In this document: piece by piece, positions 24,973-37,300 of the stretch | How positions within the stretch are numbered: the stretch's first letter is position 1 | How the letters are laid out: each line of letters starts with the position of its first letter | Source: Cinclus cinclus | Lineage: Eukaryota; Chordata; Aves; Passeriformes; Cinclidae | NCBI RefSeq assembly: GCF_963662255.1 | Contig: NC_085049.1 | Span: 59,877,158-59,941,157 of the forward strand | Length of the DNA: 64,000 bases | Direction of reading: 5' to 3' | Notes under the pieces: model-generated | What the model was told of the DNA's origin: nothing | Database searches by the model: none | The model's input: the letters and a program-made list of their open reading frames with translations, nothing else | Program-made: the position numbers and the translations under genes

Positions 24973-27900
24973 CTAGTACGGCCGAAACTTGCGCTGGGCT
25001 CGCATCAGCGCGATCCTCTGCTTGTCCTCCTCAAATTTCTTCCTCAACTGGGCAATGTCTAAAACACAGGGAAAGAACAGGTCACACAAGAGCAGCAGAT
25101 CTCCCTCTACTGGGAGCTTCACTTCCACACACCAGAGGGGCTCAGTGCCAATAGCCAAAAACACACACTTCCCAGAGCGGGTCCTTTTAAACCTAGGCTG
25201 AGTACCAAGCTGGGGCTCCAGCCATTCATCTCCAGCGGTGCTGCAGCTCCCTCTTGGGGAGGAATTGGCTAGTTTCCCCCTCAATCGCTGCCTTGGTGCA
25301 GACTGAATAAGCACGCACCTCTTGGAAAACCACAACCCACACACCCTCCCACAAAATATTCCAGCAGCCCTTGCTAGGACAGGTGGTGGCAAGAGGCCAT
25401 TCGGATCCAGCCAGTCAGCTGCTTGCTGGCAGCTGGATGTAGCCTCCCTGAAGGCAGAAGGATGCTCTTTGGGCCAGAGTGTGAGAGACAAGAGACATGG
25501 GCAGGGGTGGGAGGAGACTTGCACACTCACGCTCTCTCTTGGTCTCGCGATGCTGCCAGGCATAGAAGTTGAGCAGCTCTTTGCGGGCCCTTTTCTGTTT
25601 CTCCTTCTCCAACACGCGCAGGTTGGCAGCCTCTGTCCGGGGCAGGCCGGGCTTCCGGCCCTTCCGCGTCACCTTCACCCAGCCCTCCTCATCTGGAACA
25701 CCCTCCTCCTTGGCTGCTTTGGCTTCTTCCTGTAAGGACAGGAGGGTGAGGCAGCCTGGTGCAGATGCACAGCCTAATGCACAGCTCCCCGACAGCCCTC
25801 CCTTAAACACAGGCAAAGTTACAGCTTCTGCTTCCATACAAGATTTAAAGGAAGGCGTGGGATCGGGGCTGCAGGCATTCAACTCTCAGTCACTGCATGT
25901 CAGCCACAAACCAATTCATTTGTGGAGATCTACTGCAAGCCCTAGGGGAAGGGTCAGGTGTTGCAGACCAAACCTGGATCTGACTGCCCACCAGCAACTA
26001 GGAGTAAAAAGCCCTCTGCCAAACAGAGGGACCCTCAACTCAACCCTTTCCACCGTGGCCAGAGCACTAAGAAATTCCTCTTCTTTCCTTCTCCCCCAAG
26101 AAAACTGCTTAGCTGGGCTGCCTCCTACACCTGGTCTCACCTCTGCCATCTTTTTATCATAGTCTTGCATGTATGCATCCACCTCAGCCTTCAGCTCCTT
26201 CGGATCCACGATGGAGGCCTCGTAGCTGGCGATCCATTCTGAGACAGAGAGAGCACAAGTCAGCAGTAGCTGCTGTTAGAAGCAGGCTAGTGGGGTGCTT
26301 TTGGGGAGCTCTAGAGGGAAGGATACATTGTTCCCATTTGTGTCCAGCTTCCCCTCACCACAGCTCAAACCAACTTGGCTCTGAGTACAACCAATACATA
26401 ATGGGAATGGTTTGCAACATTCCCAGGCAGAAGCGTGCAAGCCTTAAACCCAAGGGGCACAACATTCAGTGTTGTGCTTCAGTCAAAGTGTTACATGTGA
26501 AGTGCTGTCAACTTCACAGAAGTCTGGTGCCTGCTGAACAAGTCTCCATTTTGAGGACAAGATGCAGACAGTATCTCTGAATCTATGCAATGCTGAAAAA
26601 ATGTCAGGAAAAAGGACTTTCCAATAGAGACACTGGACCAGACTTCAACACCTGGTTCAATAAGATTGCTACCCTGTGAATAACAAAAGCACACAAAACA
26701 CTGAACATCCCCCAGCTTAGAACAAAATGGGACATGTAGGGTAGAATTCAGCAAACAATGAGTATAGTTCTTCCCTGGCATTAGCCCCTAGAAAGGTAGC
26801 TAGAGCTGACATACTGCTAATGCCGGTTTTCACAGGGTGGCTCTCTGTTGATATTAGCAAGGGACCTTGCTGTGATAGAGCCTTGGCTGCCTGGAGAGCT
26901 GCTGGTTTCCTGAACACCACATATGCTACTTGAAATCCCTAAAAGAAAAAAAATAAAACATCCAGGTGAGTGAGAGATGTGAGAGAAATTGGTGATGGAG
27001 CAAGAAATTGCAGTACAAATAGCTTAAAAAAAAGTAAAATTAAAAAATCAAACTACAAGTAGCAGTGGGATAGCAAAAAAAAGACAGTACAAATTTAAGT
27101 AAGTAATCATGTCACCCAACGCCCCATATGGTTTTCTATGCCTCATGTTCTGAAAAGAACCATTCAGTACATGCAACATTTCTCCTACTAAAGCATCAGT
27201 ATTCCTCTCCTCAGCGCAAACTTTACCTTTAGAGTTCTGTGTTCGAAGAATTTTGACGTCAGTTTATCTTTTTTCTCTCCTGGCCCTGGCTTGTCACAAA
27301 CGTCCACAGACTGCACATGCCCGCAGCGAGAGAACAGCCTAATCAGAGAGTCCTTAACACGGGGAGTAAGAGAAAACACTAGGTACAGCAAAGCAGAAGC
27401 GATGCCCCCCTCGAACAGCCTGCAGAGTCCTCCGGGCGGCTCCCCGGCCGCAGCAGCCCCGAGACCCGCCGGCTCCCGGGCCCCCAAGGCCCCGCCCTCG
27501 GCCGCAGCCGCCCCCACTCACCGGGCCGCAGTACGGGGGCACATTGAGGACGAAGAGCGTGCGGCGAGGCGGGTGCGCGATGTCGGTCCCTTCCCGCACC
27601 TGGTGCTCCTTCACCAACAAGCAGTGGGGCGAGCGCTGCCGCTCCGCGAACTTCACCGCCAGAGCTGCGAAGGACGCGCCGCTTTGAGACGCCGCTGCCG
27701 CCCCGGCCCCGTTCCCTGCGATGCCCCTCACACACGCGTACTCCGCCTGGCCCCGCGCCGCCCCTCACCCGTGTATCCCGCCGGCGCCGCTCCCGGTGGT
27801 GCCCCGCGCCGCCCCTCACCCGTGTATCCCGCCGGCGCCGCTCCCGGTGGTGCCCCGCGCCGCCCCTCACCCGTGTATCCCGCCGGCGCCGCTCCCGGTG

Positions 27901-28024
27901 GTGCCCCGCGCCGCCCCTCACCCGTGTATCCCGCCGGCGCCGCTCCCGGTGGTGCCCCGCGCCGCCCCTCACCCGTGTATCCCGCCGGCGCCGCTCCCGC
28001 CGCACGCCCCGTGGCGGCCGCCAT
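24973..28024 (-). CDS. RRP7A: Ribosomal RNA-processing protein 7 homolog A
   Basis: Seven exons on the minus strand: 28024-27973 (shortest form), 27664-27522, 27352-27227, 26938-26815, 26238-26141, 25729-25531, 25058-24973. Junction phases agree and give 275 residues (human about 280). RRP7A is a nucleolar factor of the small-subunit processome needed for 18S rRNA maturation. Visible landmarks: RTLFVLNVPPYC (52-63) opening the RRM-like domain, STESHPVKTGI (133-143) closing it, the acidic GVPDEEGWVKVTR segment, then the basic Rrp7 tail ending QLRKKFEEDKQRIALMRAQR and KFRPY. Exon 1 ends GYT and joins ALAVKF, matching GYAAIPIKF of human. The oddity is the exon 1 donor, which is repeated five times by a 51-bp tandem array. 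Each more distal donor adds exactly 17 residues without changing frame, so up to five N-terminal isoforms are possible. Confidence 0.94.
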
Positions 28025-28130
28025 CTTCTCCGCGCGCGGCAGCGCGGGGGCCGCCGGGAGCTGTAGTTTCCCGGGCGTGCGCGGCCCTGGTAATGGCGGC
28101 GGCGGGTGGACTCGCTGCAGCGCCGGGGTT
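27410..28130 (-). promoter_or_regulatory. CpG island over the RRP7A start
   Basis: GC- and CpG-rich sequence spans RRP7A exons 1 and 2 and about 100 bases upstream of the ATG at 28024. The ATG follows GGCGGCCGCC on the minus strand. No TATA box is seen. On the opposite strand a short frame beginning ATGGCGGCGGCG near 28093 could mark divergent transcription but has no further support. Confidence 0.6.
27751..28000 (-). repeat. 51-bp tandem repeat carrying the RRP7A exon 1 splice donor
   Basis: Nearly five identical copies with a 51-base period: 27751-27801, 27802-27852, 27853-27903, 27904-27954, and 27955 to about 28000. I see no mismatch between the copies. On the minus strand each copy holds ACACGG then GTGAGG, so possible exon ends lie at 27769, 27820, 27871, 27922 and 27973. 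The unit is GC- and CpG-rich, 17 codons long, and open in the RRP7A frame. Perfect identity suggests recent expansion, likely copy-number variation, or assembly uncertainty. Confidence 0.95.
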
Positions 28131-28180
28131 GAGTTCGTGTTTTTGTAAAAACAGCGTAAAACTCAGGCACTGTCCTTAAT

Positions 28181-29596
28181 CTGAGAGAGGCAAGTAAATC
28201 TTAAAGAGATGGAGAAACATTCAAAGGCAAGTGTTTTTAAAGACTCTTGTTGATTAAAAAAAAAAAAAAAAACCTCAAAAAACCTTTACAGATGAACTTG
28301 TAACGGAAGACAGAACCATTTCAAAAATACTGAAGCAAGACTAATGCAGGAGGTGACAAAATATGACATGATATGGGGAGTAGATCTAACCAAATACCAA
28401 GTTAGTGAACATTATTGAAAGGTACATGCAAAAGCCATGAAAATATACCAAACTTGCACATTGTGGCATCGTTCCATAAGTCCTCACATTTTTGAAATAA
28501 AACAAACAAAAGAAACACTGTTACAAATTACCTGCCACCTGTCCTGGGCAGCCATTTAATTTAATGTCTAAATTAATGCACATTAATTCAGAGTGCAGGC
28601 AATTAGTATTTCATATGCAAGTTCATAGTTTCTACCAGACCAGAAGGAAAAAAACAAAACAAAACCCCACAAAAATATAACCATGTTGCATGAGGATAAA
28701 TGTAGACAGAAGGTGGTAGATTCAAAATCATGATTAGCATGACAATTGCAGGATGTCCAGGAGAAACTGGAGAGCCAAGGTGAACTACCTGAAAAGGACT
28801 GGGAATAACCTGATAAGAACTGGGAATAAACAGATACTCTTGTTTCAGTGCCCAACAGAAGAAGCCATGCAATGGTGCATTAAAGATCTGACCAAGACCA
28901 GAATACCAGTGTACACCAAGCCACTGCTGTAAGACAAGCCATGGAGTGGTTTTTGGAGAACCGCTTAATTCACCGATCTGTAAAAAATAAGAAGACGCTA
29001 CCATAGATCACAGAGCTATGGAACAGAGCAGACAGTAGTTCTTCCAAGGAAGTATGTCAATGCCATCATAAACTCTCAGATAGCCTCAACATAATGCAGA
29101 CTTTAACAGTAACTTAAAATGCATCTTGCTATTTGGCTTTTCAAAAGGACATCAATCTATTAATTTAAAAAATCCTCAAGTCTCCCCATTCTTTCAGAAG
29201 AGGATCTGTCTAGTTGGTAATCAAAGTATCCCACTTCACCTAGAACAGGTACCCTGATTTCAGAGCTGGCTTTGCTATAAAATGACTTTTTAAATGACTA
29301 GAATGTCAGTAACAAAGGCCGCTCTTTTTTTTTTTTTTCCTATAAGAAGAGAATTGGAACTACGTGGAACAGATGACTTCAATTTAGTAGCAAGAGTCAG
29401 CTGCTAATTTCTATGAACCAGATTAAAAGGTGGATGAGTAACAGGTCCCTCACCCATAAGCTCCTCTTGCTCTTCATCCCATTATCAGTTTTGAAATTTC
29501 TATGTTCACCTAGAAAGCACTAGAGTGACTCAATATTGGACCACCACCACTTTAGCATCTAAAAAGGCTTAGAATCCACTCTCTGTATAACAAACG
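28181..29596. other. Spacer between RRP7A and POLDIP3, nothing recognised
   Basis: AT-rich sequence with A- and T-runs (for example 28255-28272 and about 29327-29338). No coding exon or recognisable repeat was seen. It separates the RRP7A 5' end from the POLDIP3 3' end; both genes run leftward. Confidence 0.55.
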
Positions 29597-29602
29597 TTTA
29601 TT
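29597..29602 (-). terminator. Poly(A) signal of POLDIP3
   Basis: TTTATT on the plus strand (AATAAA leftward) lies about 1.78 kb beyond the POLDIP3 stop codon, implying a long 3' UTR from 31380 to about 29580. A second candidate lies in the T-run near 29669. Confidence 0.55.
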
Positions 29603-31380
29603 CAGAAACAGGTAATACATTATCTTCTCCAACCCTTAATGTTTCCTCCCCCTCACCCCTCCCCCCTTTTTTTTTATTAAAACACAGGTATTTGGTGGGC
29701 AATCTAAAAAAAAGGAGAACAATAGCTGTCTTAGGTCCCCTCCCCTACAAACATCTGCTGTTCACATGAAGCACCCTACCAATCACGGTGTCACTGGCCT
29801 TCGAACCAAAGAGAGCACTCCAGAAAAACAAGTCCTGCCAAGTCCTTATTACTTCCACAGCTAAAAGGGATACAGTGAGATAGAGGAATGGTCAGCACAA
29901 TCTGGATAGAAGAAAGAGTACGTACAGAAGAAGAAAGCAAAGGAAACTTGGTGCTGTCCAAGTAAACGGAATCTGGACTTACAGGAGCTACTCAGCAGAG
30001 CTGAACAGAATAGATTAGGTTTGTCTCCCAGCTAGCAGGATCAAGTTCAAACCCCAACCGGATTCTGGAACTTGCTGTCAGCTTTCCTCCCTTGCAATAC
30101 AATTTGAGCAAACACAAACGAGTGGAGCTACTAGGACTCTCAACATCCAAGGTGCCAATGCGGTACAAACGATAGGGAGCAGGGGAAGTGCCACCTAGTG
30201 GCTTGTCACACACGCTCGCTGGCCCACGCCACGTCCTCGCCGCCCTCCATCGGACTCCGCACTCCTCTGCCGTGCTCCCTACACAGCGCTAACTGCCCTC
30301 TGCTCCTAAACCTCTCCTTCAAGCCACACACTGCAGCAATCATCTTCCAAATTCTGGCACGCCAGCAGCAGAACTGCACAGCAGCCAAACAATGCCCAAA
30401 CAGCATCTGTCAAAGAAACAAGTTCTCCGACACAAAACGTTGTGTGTATTAGGATCTGAAAAGGGTCCCAGGTACTTATTTTTTTGTAGAACACTGGCTG
30501 AGTTCGAAGAAACTCATGAGTGAGTGAGAAAAACTCATGTCCATGCATCAGCAGGAAGAGGCAACATAGTCTAATGGGAGTCAAACAGCACGGCTTCTTC
30601 TAGCTCTGAACACGACTAGCTCTTTTAAATTTTTCAGTCCAGAAAGAGGAGAGCAACTGAGCCTGGTCCTCCAGAGCAAATACACTCATTGTAGAAATGC
30701 CAGAACAACCCTCCAGCACTACCAGAGTTGAAACACCCCTGTCCATAGCACAGTGGCTGGTGCACTTGTGCATACGTCCTTTCTGCCTGATGTTTCTGCT
30801 GGCACACACCACAGCACCTCAGCTTTTCCTGCTTCTTCTCAGTGTCCCAGCTGCTGAGCAGGAAAGCGTCCAGCAGTCAAAAGGAACAGTTATGCCACCA
30901 AATGCATACAAGTCCTTTCTGGATAGAGCCTGACCTGCCTTTGTACCCAGTGCAGCAACTTCAGAAAAACAACGTGGTGCTCTCGCCTGTGGACAATCAA
31001 GAGGATGCCCCTTTTAGTTAAAGGTCAGTCAAAAGAGAAGAGAAGGAGATCACCAACCCTTCCCTCAAAGTCTATGTGCACTTTTAATGGCCACTGAGGG
31101 CTTTGGAGTAAAGGATGAAGTTACATGGTATATGCTTGGTAATACATTACTGGCAGAAGGGGGAGGTTATTCTCTTGGGGAAAAAAAAATAATGGAAGAA
31201 AGCTCCAACTATGAAAACAGAAAGTACACACACAAGAGGAAACACTATTGTACAGTAAGGTAGCGATCATAGAAAACAAAAAATTTCAGGACAGGAAAAT
31301 GCAAATAACATCTGCACTCCTGCACTTTCCTCATCCCCCAACTTCTCTGAGTTTTCCAGTCCACTGCTTGCTCCCCCCTC

Positions 31381-34300
31381 TCAGAGTTTAATTTTGAATT
31401 CTGTGGGCTGCACAGAGGCAGAGACCCCTGAGGACTTGAAGAGTGCCTTCAAGATAGTTTCAGGGTCCACTTCAGCTGGGGGATTTGAGGAGGCGCTTGT
31501 ACTTGACCGGCGTGGCTCCCCTTCCTTCTTCACTGAAGGAGTATCACTCAGTCGGCTGGAGGATTAAAAAAAAAGAAATTTTAAAAAGGCAATATTTAAC
31601 CTCTGTTTATGATAAATAAATTTGAACAGTGTCTGCATTTACTGTTATCAGTATTTCCCCCTTACTGATATCACAGATAGAGGTTTTAAATAGGCTTCTC
31701 TCACAAGAAAACACCCTCATCTCCGATTATTTTTGAGCCTCAGGGCTGAGAACACTATGTAGTCAAACTACATTGCACTCCACCCAACATACTGTACCAC
31801 AGAAGGGAAGAGAAGGAAAATTCGTGGGACAGCAATTTTCAAAACAGAACCTGCAAAAGCATTTGGACTTTTTCCTCACTGAAGGACACTTACAGCAATA
31901 TGGGCTGGTCTGAGGTGATGACATTTCCATTCATATGAAGATTGCATTTCATTGGTTGACCTAAATAAAAACAAAATACAAAATTCACTCTACCAGAATT
32001 GGGGTAAGGCAAGATCCTTGAAATATCACACAACAGTGCAAGCAATAGAGTTTGACATGCTGGGGAAACATGAGAAAGAACAGCTGAAAACTCTTGTTGC
32101 AGAATCAGAGTAACAGAAGAGCCACCGAAACACTACCATATGAAGGATCATACTAATTAATTAACAAGTTACAAAGAAATATGAAGCCCTTAGCAGGAAC
32201 AAGATGACCTCCCATTCTTAGCCGTCTACTCCTCATCTGATATCCATAACATGTCACTCATCTAAAGAAAGAAAAAACACCTATTTCCAGCTAAAAAAAT
32301 TAACATTTTCATCAACAATTTCAGTTTAACATGGTTAAAAAAATTGCATTATTCAACGTTTATGGAAAATCTGATACTAACTGTTTTACAAGTCCAATTC
32401 AAAATGTCTCCGAGTACACCCTGAAACTATTGCAAATATTAGTTTTACTTGTACTTTGCAAGTAGCTCTGTAAGCAGGTAAAGCCTTCCTCAGGACTTTC
32501 CAGCTCTTGGTACCAAATTAGAAACACAAATTTCATCTGCAAGTTAGACCAGGATCCTGCCTCCAGCTCTGAACCTTCTTTTTCTAGGAAAATGTGGGTG
32601 GATTTTTAAATTCCATTTAAATAAACTGTGCATATATCCAGCTAGTTACACAGCAATTATTATCTTATCTAGCTCCTGAACTGATTTTCTGGATTTTCTC
32701 TCTTACTAGCATATCAGCATCTAAGATGCTTTTAAACCCTCCACTCAGGTGGAAAAGTCATTCTTGATTTATTTATCCTTCATGCAACTCTGGCATTGAA
32801 CTTACCATCTAAGCATCTGTTGTTGTATTTCTTATATGCTGTGATAGCATCTTCTTTCTTCACAAACACTACCTCAGCCACTCCAGGGTGCACCAGCCGG
32901 GCTCGCTTCAGAGCACCACACACACAGAATAACTCCTGAGGGTAGAGAGTCAGTCATGACCATGGTCACATCAAAGGCACTGCATGAGGAGGGTTTAGCT
33001 CCATCACACCACCCATCCTGCTTATTAAATACCTGACAGGATCTGGACACCTGTCTTACTGCGTTTTTTATGGTGTATGTATTTGGCACTAATCATAGAG
33101 ACTACACAAGCTCAGGGCCAGTACCCAGTAATGTTTTTCACACATGAAGACCAGATTCATTCTCAGCCTGGTGAAGCTCCCAGATAATCTGGATGGGGTC
33201 ATAAGTTTGGGTAGAAGAACCACTGGGCATGAACTCTTCTTCTAAGTGATATCAGGTATCTCAAAATACTCTGTTGGATTTTGTCCCATGTTCTTAAGCA
33301 TACACTTTAAAAAAACTGCAAACAAACCCCAAACAATCAGGAACCCTCAAAGTTTTTGCATGGACAATAAACCCACATCACACCCCTCTTCACTGCATTC
33401 ACCACAGATCAAGTCATTTATCAAAAGAGGTAGGATAAGGAAAGGAAGTGTCACTCATGGACAGTCTGGCAGTAAGCAACACTCACAACAATATCTTCTT
33501 CTGTGACTCGAGGATGCAGATTATTTACGGTCATCTTTGTGCCTTCCAAAGGACTGAATGCCAGCTGCCAACACAAACAAATGCATCACATGAAAAAGGT
33601 CAGAAATACAGCACACAATACAGCACAGCAGAGAAAGCAATAATAATAATAAAAAAATCACTAAGGGTATGTCTGGGAATGTCTGCACACACACACAAAG
33701 GAGAGAGCTACAGCTAGTAATGGGAAATATCAATGTTTACTAAAGCCCAGCTCATGTGACGGCAAAAAGGAGCTTTTTTCATGCTAGTTTCTCTCTGAAG
33801 TAACTTTCCACTCTTCTTCCCAAGAATATCACTAACTTCATCTGCATACACAGTACTCTGGTCATGCTTACCCTTTTAATAGCCTGTCTCTGTTGTACAG
33901 AGACAGCCAACAAACCCCAGAATACAGCTCCAGCCTCTCAAGAGCATGCTGAACTCAACACATCTAGGAACACCTACCTGGTAGGTAGGTTACTTGTACC
34001 CAACATCAGGCAGTTTGGCAAACCAACTCCAAGAAGGCTTTCTATAAATTACCTGGGAGGTCTCACATTTGGAAGAACTCCTTTTTTTTTTTTTTTTTTC
34101 CTCCTTGCTAGCTGGAGTGGACATGCAACGTATCAAATAATGTTAAAACATTACTGCTAGGGACATGAAAGCCACCAAGGAGCATCCAAACAACTGCCAC
34201 CTCCCTACAATATGGATTCCTCCAAGATCATGTGCAGGGAAAGGACGTTTAGACAGGCTTCAAATTCTTGGGACATGGACTGCAGTTATCAGAACAACCT

Positions 34301-37300
34301 TGATGATGTCCCAGAACTAATGGTGATAGGCAGGAAGAAATCACATGTCCAGTTTCAAAAATGTCTATAAAAGAGGACTTTTCCTCTTCCCTGAGCTCAC
34401 CTCAACAGGTGCTGGCTCTTTTGGAGGCACTTCCTTTGTCACTAAGGTCCGGGACATGTTTGTCAAGGCCTTTGTCCGCATAGGAGGGGGAGGTGCAGGT
34501 GGAGCTGTGTACGTATCATTCTGGACCACTTTAGTCAGGGGAACAGTCTTGGACAGAGAGAATTTATTGCTGCTCAGACCAGTCTACAGGAAGAAAAAAG
34601 AAAGTATCTCAGAGCTGCAGCCTACAAAAGCCATCACTTTTCTTCAAGCACCCCCATGAGTGTATTACGAGTATGCACTAGGAACTGCATGTCCGTCCCA
34701 GTGTCAAAACCACTACAGTGCTGGAGACTTTCAAAAGGCTCTGAGAAAAAAAAAAAAAAAAAAAGAAAAAAAATCAGCAAAAGTTTCTGGGCATAAACAA
34801 AAAAAGGTATGCTTATCCAGAAAGTGCACTTCCCTCATAAGCACTTTTTGGTTTCATACTTTTCTTAAATGAACTTTAACCATGTGATCTGAATTTGAAA
34901 AGCTCCTTTCATCTGAAGCTTTTCAAGTACTTTACAAAGTATTCACAAAGATTGCTCATTAACAGTAAGATTCAGAAACCCCAGAACAAAGAGCAGCAAT
35001 TCCTCAGAATCACCAAGCTAGGGCACACAAAGACATGGAATATAGGATGAAATACTTGAGTTTAAAGCCAGACTAAAACTTGTGCTTGGAAGCTGCTGTG
35101 AACACTGGAAAGAACAAATTTACTCCTGAAAAAAAAAAACAAACTCAAAAAACCCTCATAAGATTACCTGAGAATCATAAATAGAAGTAAGTTCTTTTCT
35201 GAATACCAACATGTGGAAATAAATTCGTGGGGTAATCGCTGTACTATAGTGTCTGCGTGATGGTAAAACCACATGAATTTGCTTTTCCAAAACCAGAGAA
35301 TAATTCAGCCCAACCCTATGCCCAATTCTCATGTCTGAAACATGGCTAATCTCAAAGACACATTAGGTTGGCAAGGGCCTTATCCAGCCAAGCACTGAAT
35401 ATTCAAGAATGACCAACTGCACAACCTCTCTGGGTCCCTGTGCCAGATGCTGATCAATACTGCGATAATTTCATCAACTAGAATTTCTTTTGCTGCAGCA
35501 CATTTATTGGTTTGTCTTCTCCATGGTCACTCCTGAAAAGGACCTGGGTTTTGCCTTTTCCTGGCAGTCCTGCACATTCTCTTTGCCTTTTCCAGGTAGT
35601 GAGAGTGGACATATCTCACTACAGCCTTCTTAGCCTTGAGACACTGCTCTCTCACCCTCTCCTCAAGCATAATATTGTACAGCCCTCTGACCACCTTTAC
35701 TGGTTCCAGTCATGTCTTTATTGTATTGCAGAGCCCCAAGACAGGCACAGAATTCTGGATGCATTCTCAAAATGTCAAACAGGAATGATTATCTTCCTTG
35801 ATTAATTATCTACAGTTGGCCTTTGCTGCTGGAAGAATGAACTACTCACTCATTCTTAGCAGATCACACAGTAGGACCCCCAGGCTACTTCCTACAAAGC
35901 TGCTGCTGCTTTCTAGCCAGTCAGCTCTCAGTTTTAGCTGCAGAGGCCCATCCCATGCCAAAAGCAGGACCTTACATTTGTCTGTACTGAAATTCCATCT
36001 TCTCCAGAGCAACAGTCCTCCCCAGCAAGATGCCTGCTAACACATTTGCACGGCAAGAAGACTTTCTGCTTTGATGCCCAGTCTCCAGAAACAGCAGAAA
36101 GCTTGCCTTGCTGGTTTACTCAAACAGTAACAAGACAGGTTCAATGCACTTCTTCCACAAGAAGAAAGTCAAGAGCCAGGATGCAGCAATCTGCCAGCAG
36201 GGCAGAAAGCACACATTCCGGCTGCTAAGAGCACATAAAAACAGGTACCTTGAAAGAACTCTGTTCCAAAAATAACAGCAGAAGCATTGGCACAACGGAA
36301 GGGTGGGGTGAAGAGCAAGTATTTGAGGAGAAAACATCACTCACAGACTTTAAAAGAACTGTCTGATAGGTAAGTCCTGTAAAGACACATCCTCTGTGTC
36401 CACACAATGTGAGCGTGGCATGGTGGGGACTGTTCAGATAATCCCTTACCGAGTTGTGCAGGAAACTGTTTGTGGTGGTGATTTTCATCTGTTTGCTAGG
36501 AAGGGGAGAGACACTTTCATCATCATCTTCTGTGTCATACAGACCCTGAAGTGAAGAAGGTAATAGTTTACACACGGGTAGATTTCATCGAGGCATTTCA
36601 AAAATAGGTAGTTTTCTCCTGTCTTCAACCATGTTCAGCCAATGAACATGACTACACTGGATTTTAGTTTCAGGTACACAAGGTCATATCAAAACATCAG
36701 TACAAAAGCTATCAGACTTGCTTTCCAAAAACACCAAAGTAAAACTGTTTCCCTAGATACACTGAAATCACATATAGATTCCTCTACTCACTAGGACAAC
36801 TGAAGCCACACTTTTTAGCACCCTCCTGCCTTTACAGTTGAAGCCTGTGCATGTGATTTTTAAATTAGTTTGGGGGTGTGTGGTGGGTTGTTTGTTTTTA
36901 TTTTTTTGCTTGTTTGAAGCTTTTGTTTTGTTTTTAATTAAACAAATGCCCACTGAATACACCTAAGATGAACATTCCTTCTCAATAGCCTGCTTTCCTT
37001 AGCACAGAACCATCCATCTGGCTCTAGAAAACACTGCACTAAGAGCTTTATTGAATGAATAATTAATTTTCCAGTTCAACTTAACACTCACAGCCTTGCC
37101 TTAAAATACTGAGGTGAACTCCTATATAAGCATTTTTTCAATGACTCTAAATAATGTTAAGAAAATGTCTAGACACATATAGCAGTGCCCAGAACATAAA
37201 TCACAACTGCAAACAGCTTCCCATTGATTCAGTAAAAAGGTAAAGAAAAATGGAGGGATTAGCAATGAGAGTTTGCAAAATCAGTGGCTTGTCTTAGTCA

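Noticed and set aside
27751..28000. Regular repeats resembling a CRISPR-like array
   Set aside because: The repeats are head-to-tail and contiguous with no unique spacers, and the DNA is vertebrate; it is a minisatellite.
27291..28179. 285- and 152-codon plus-strand frames with a repeated 17-residue unit
   Set aside because: They lie opposite RRP7A exons 1-3 and the repeat is open in several frames because of its GC content and 51-base period; the minus-strand RRP7A exons explain the locus.
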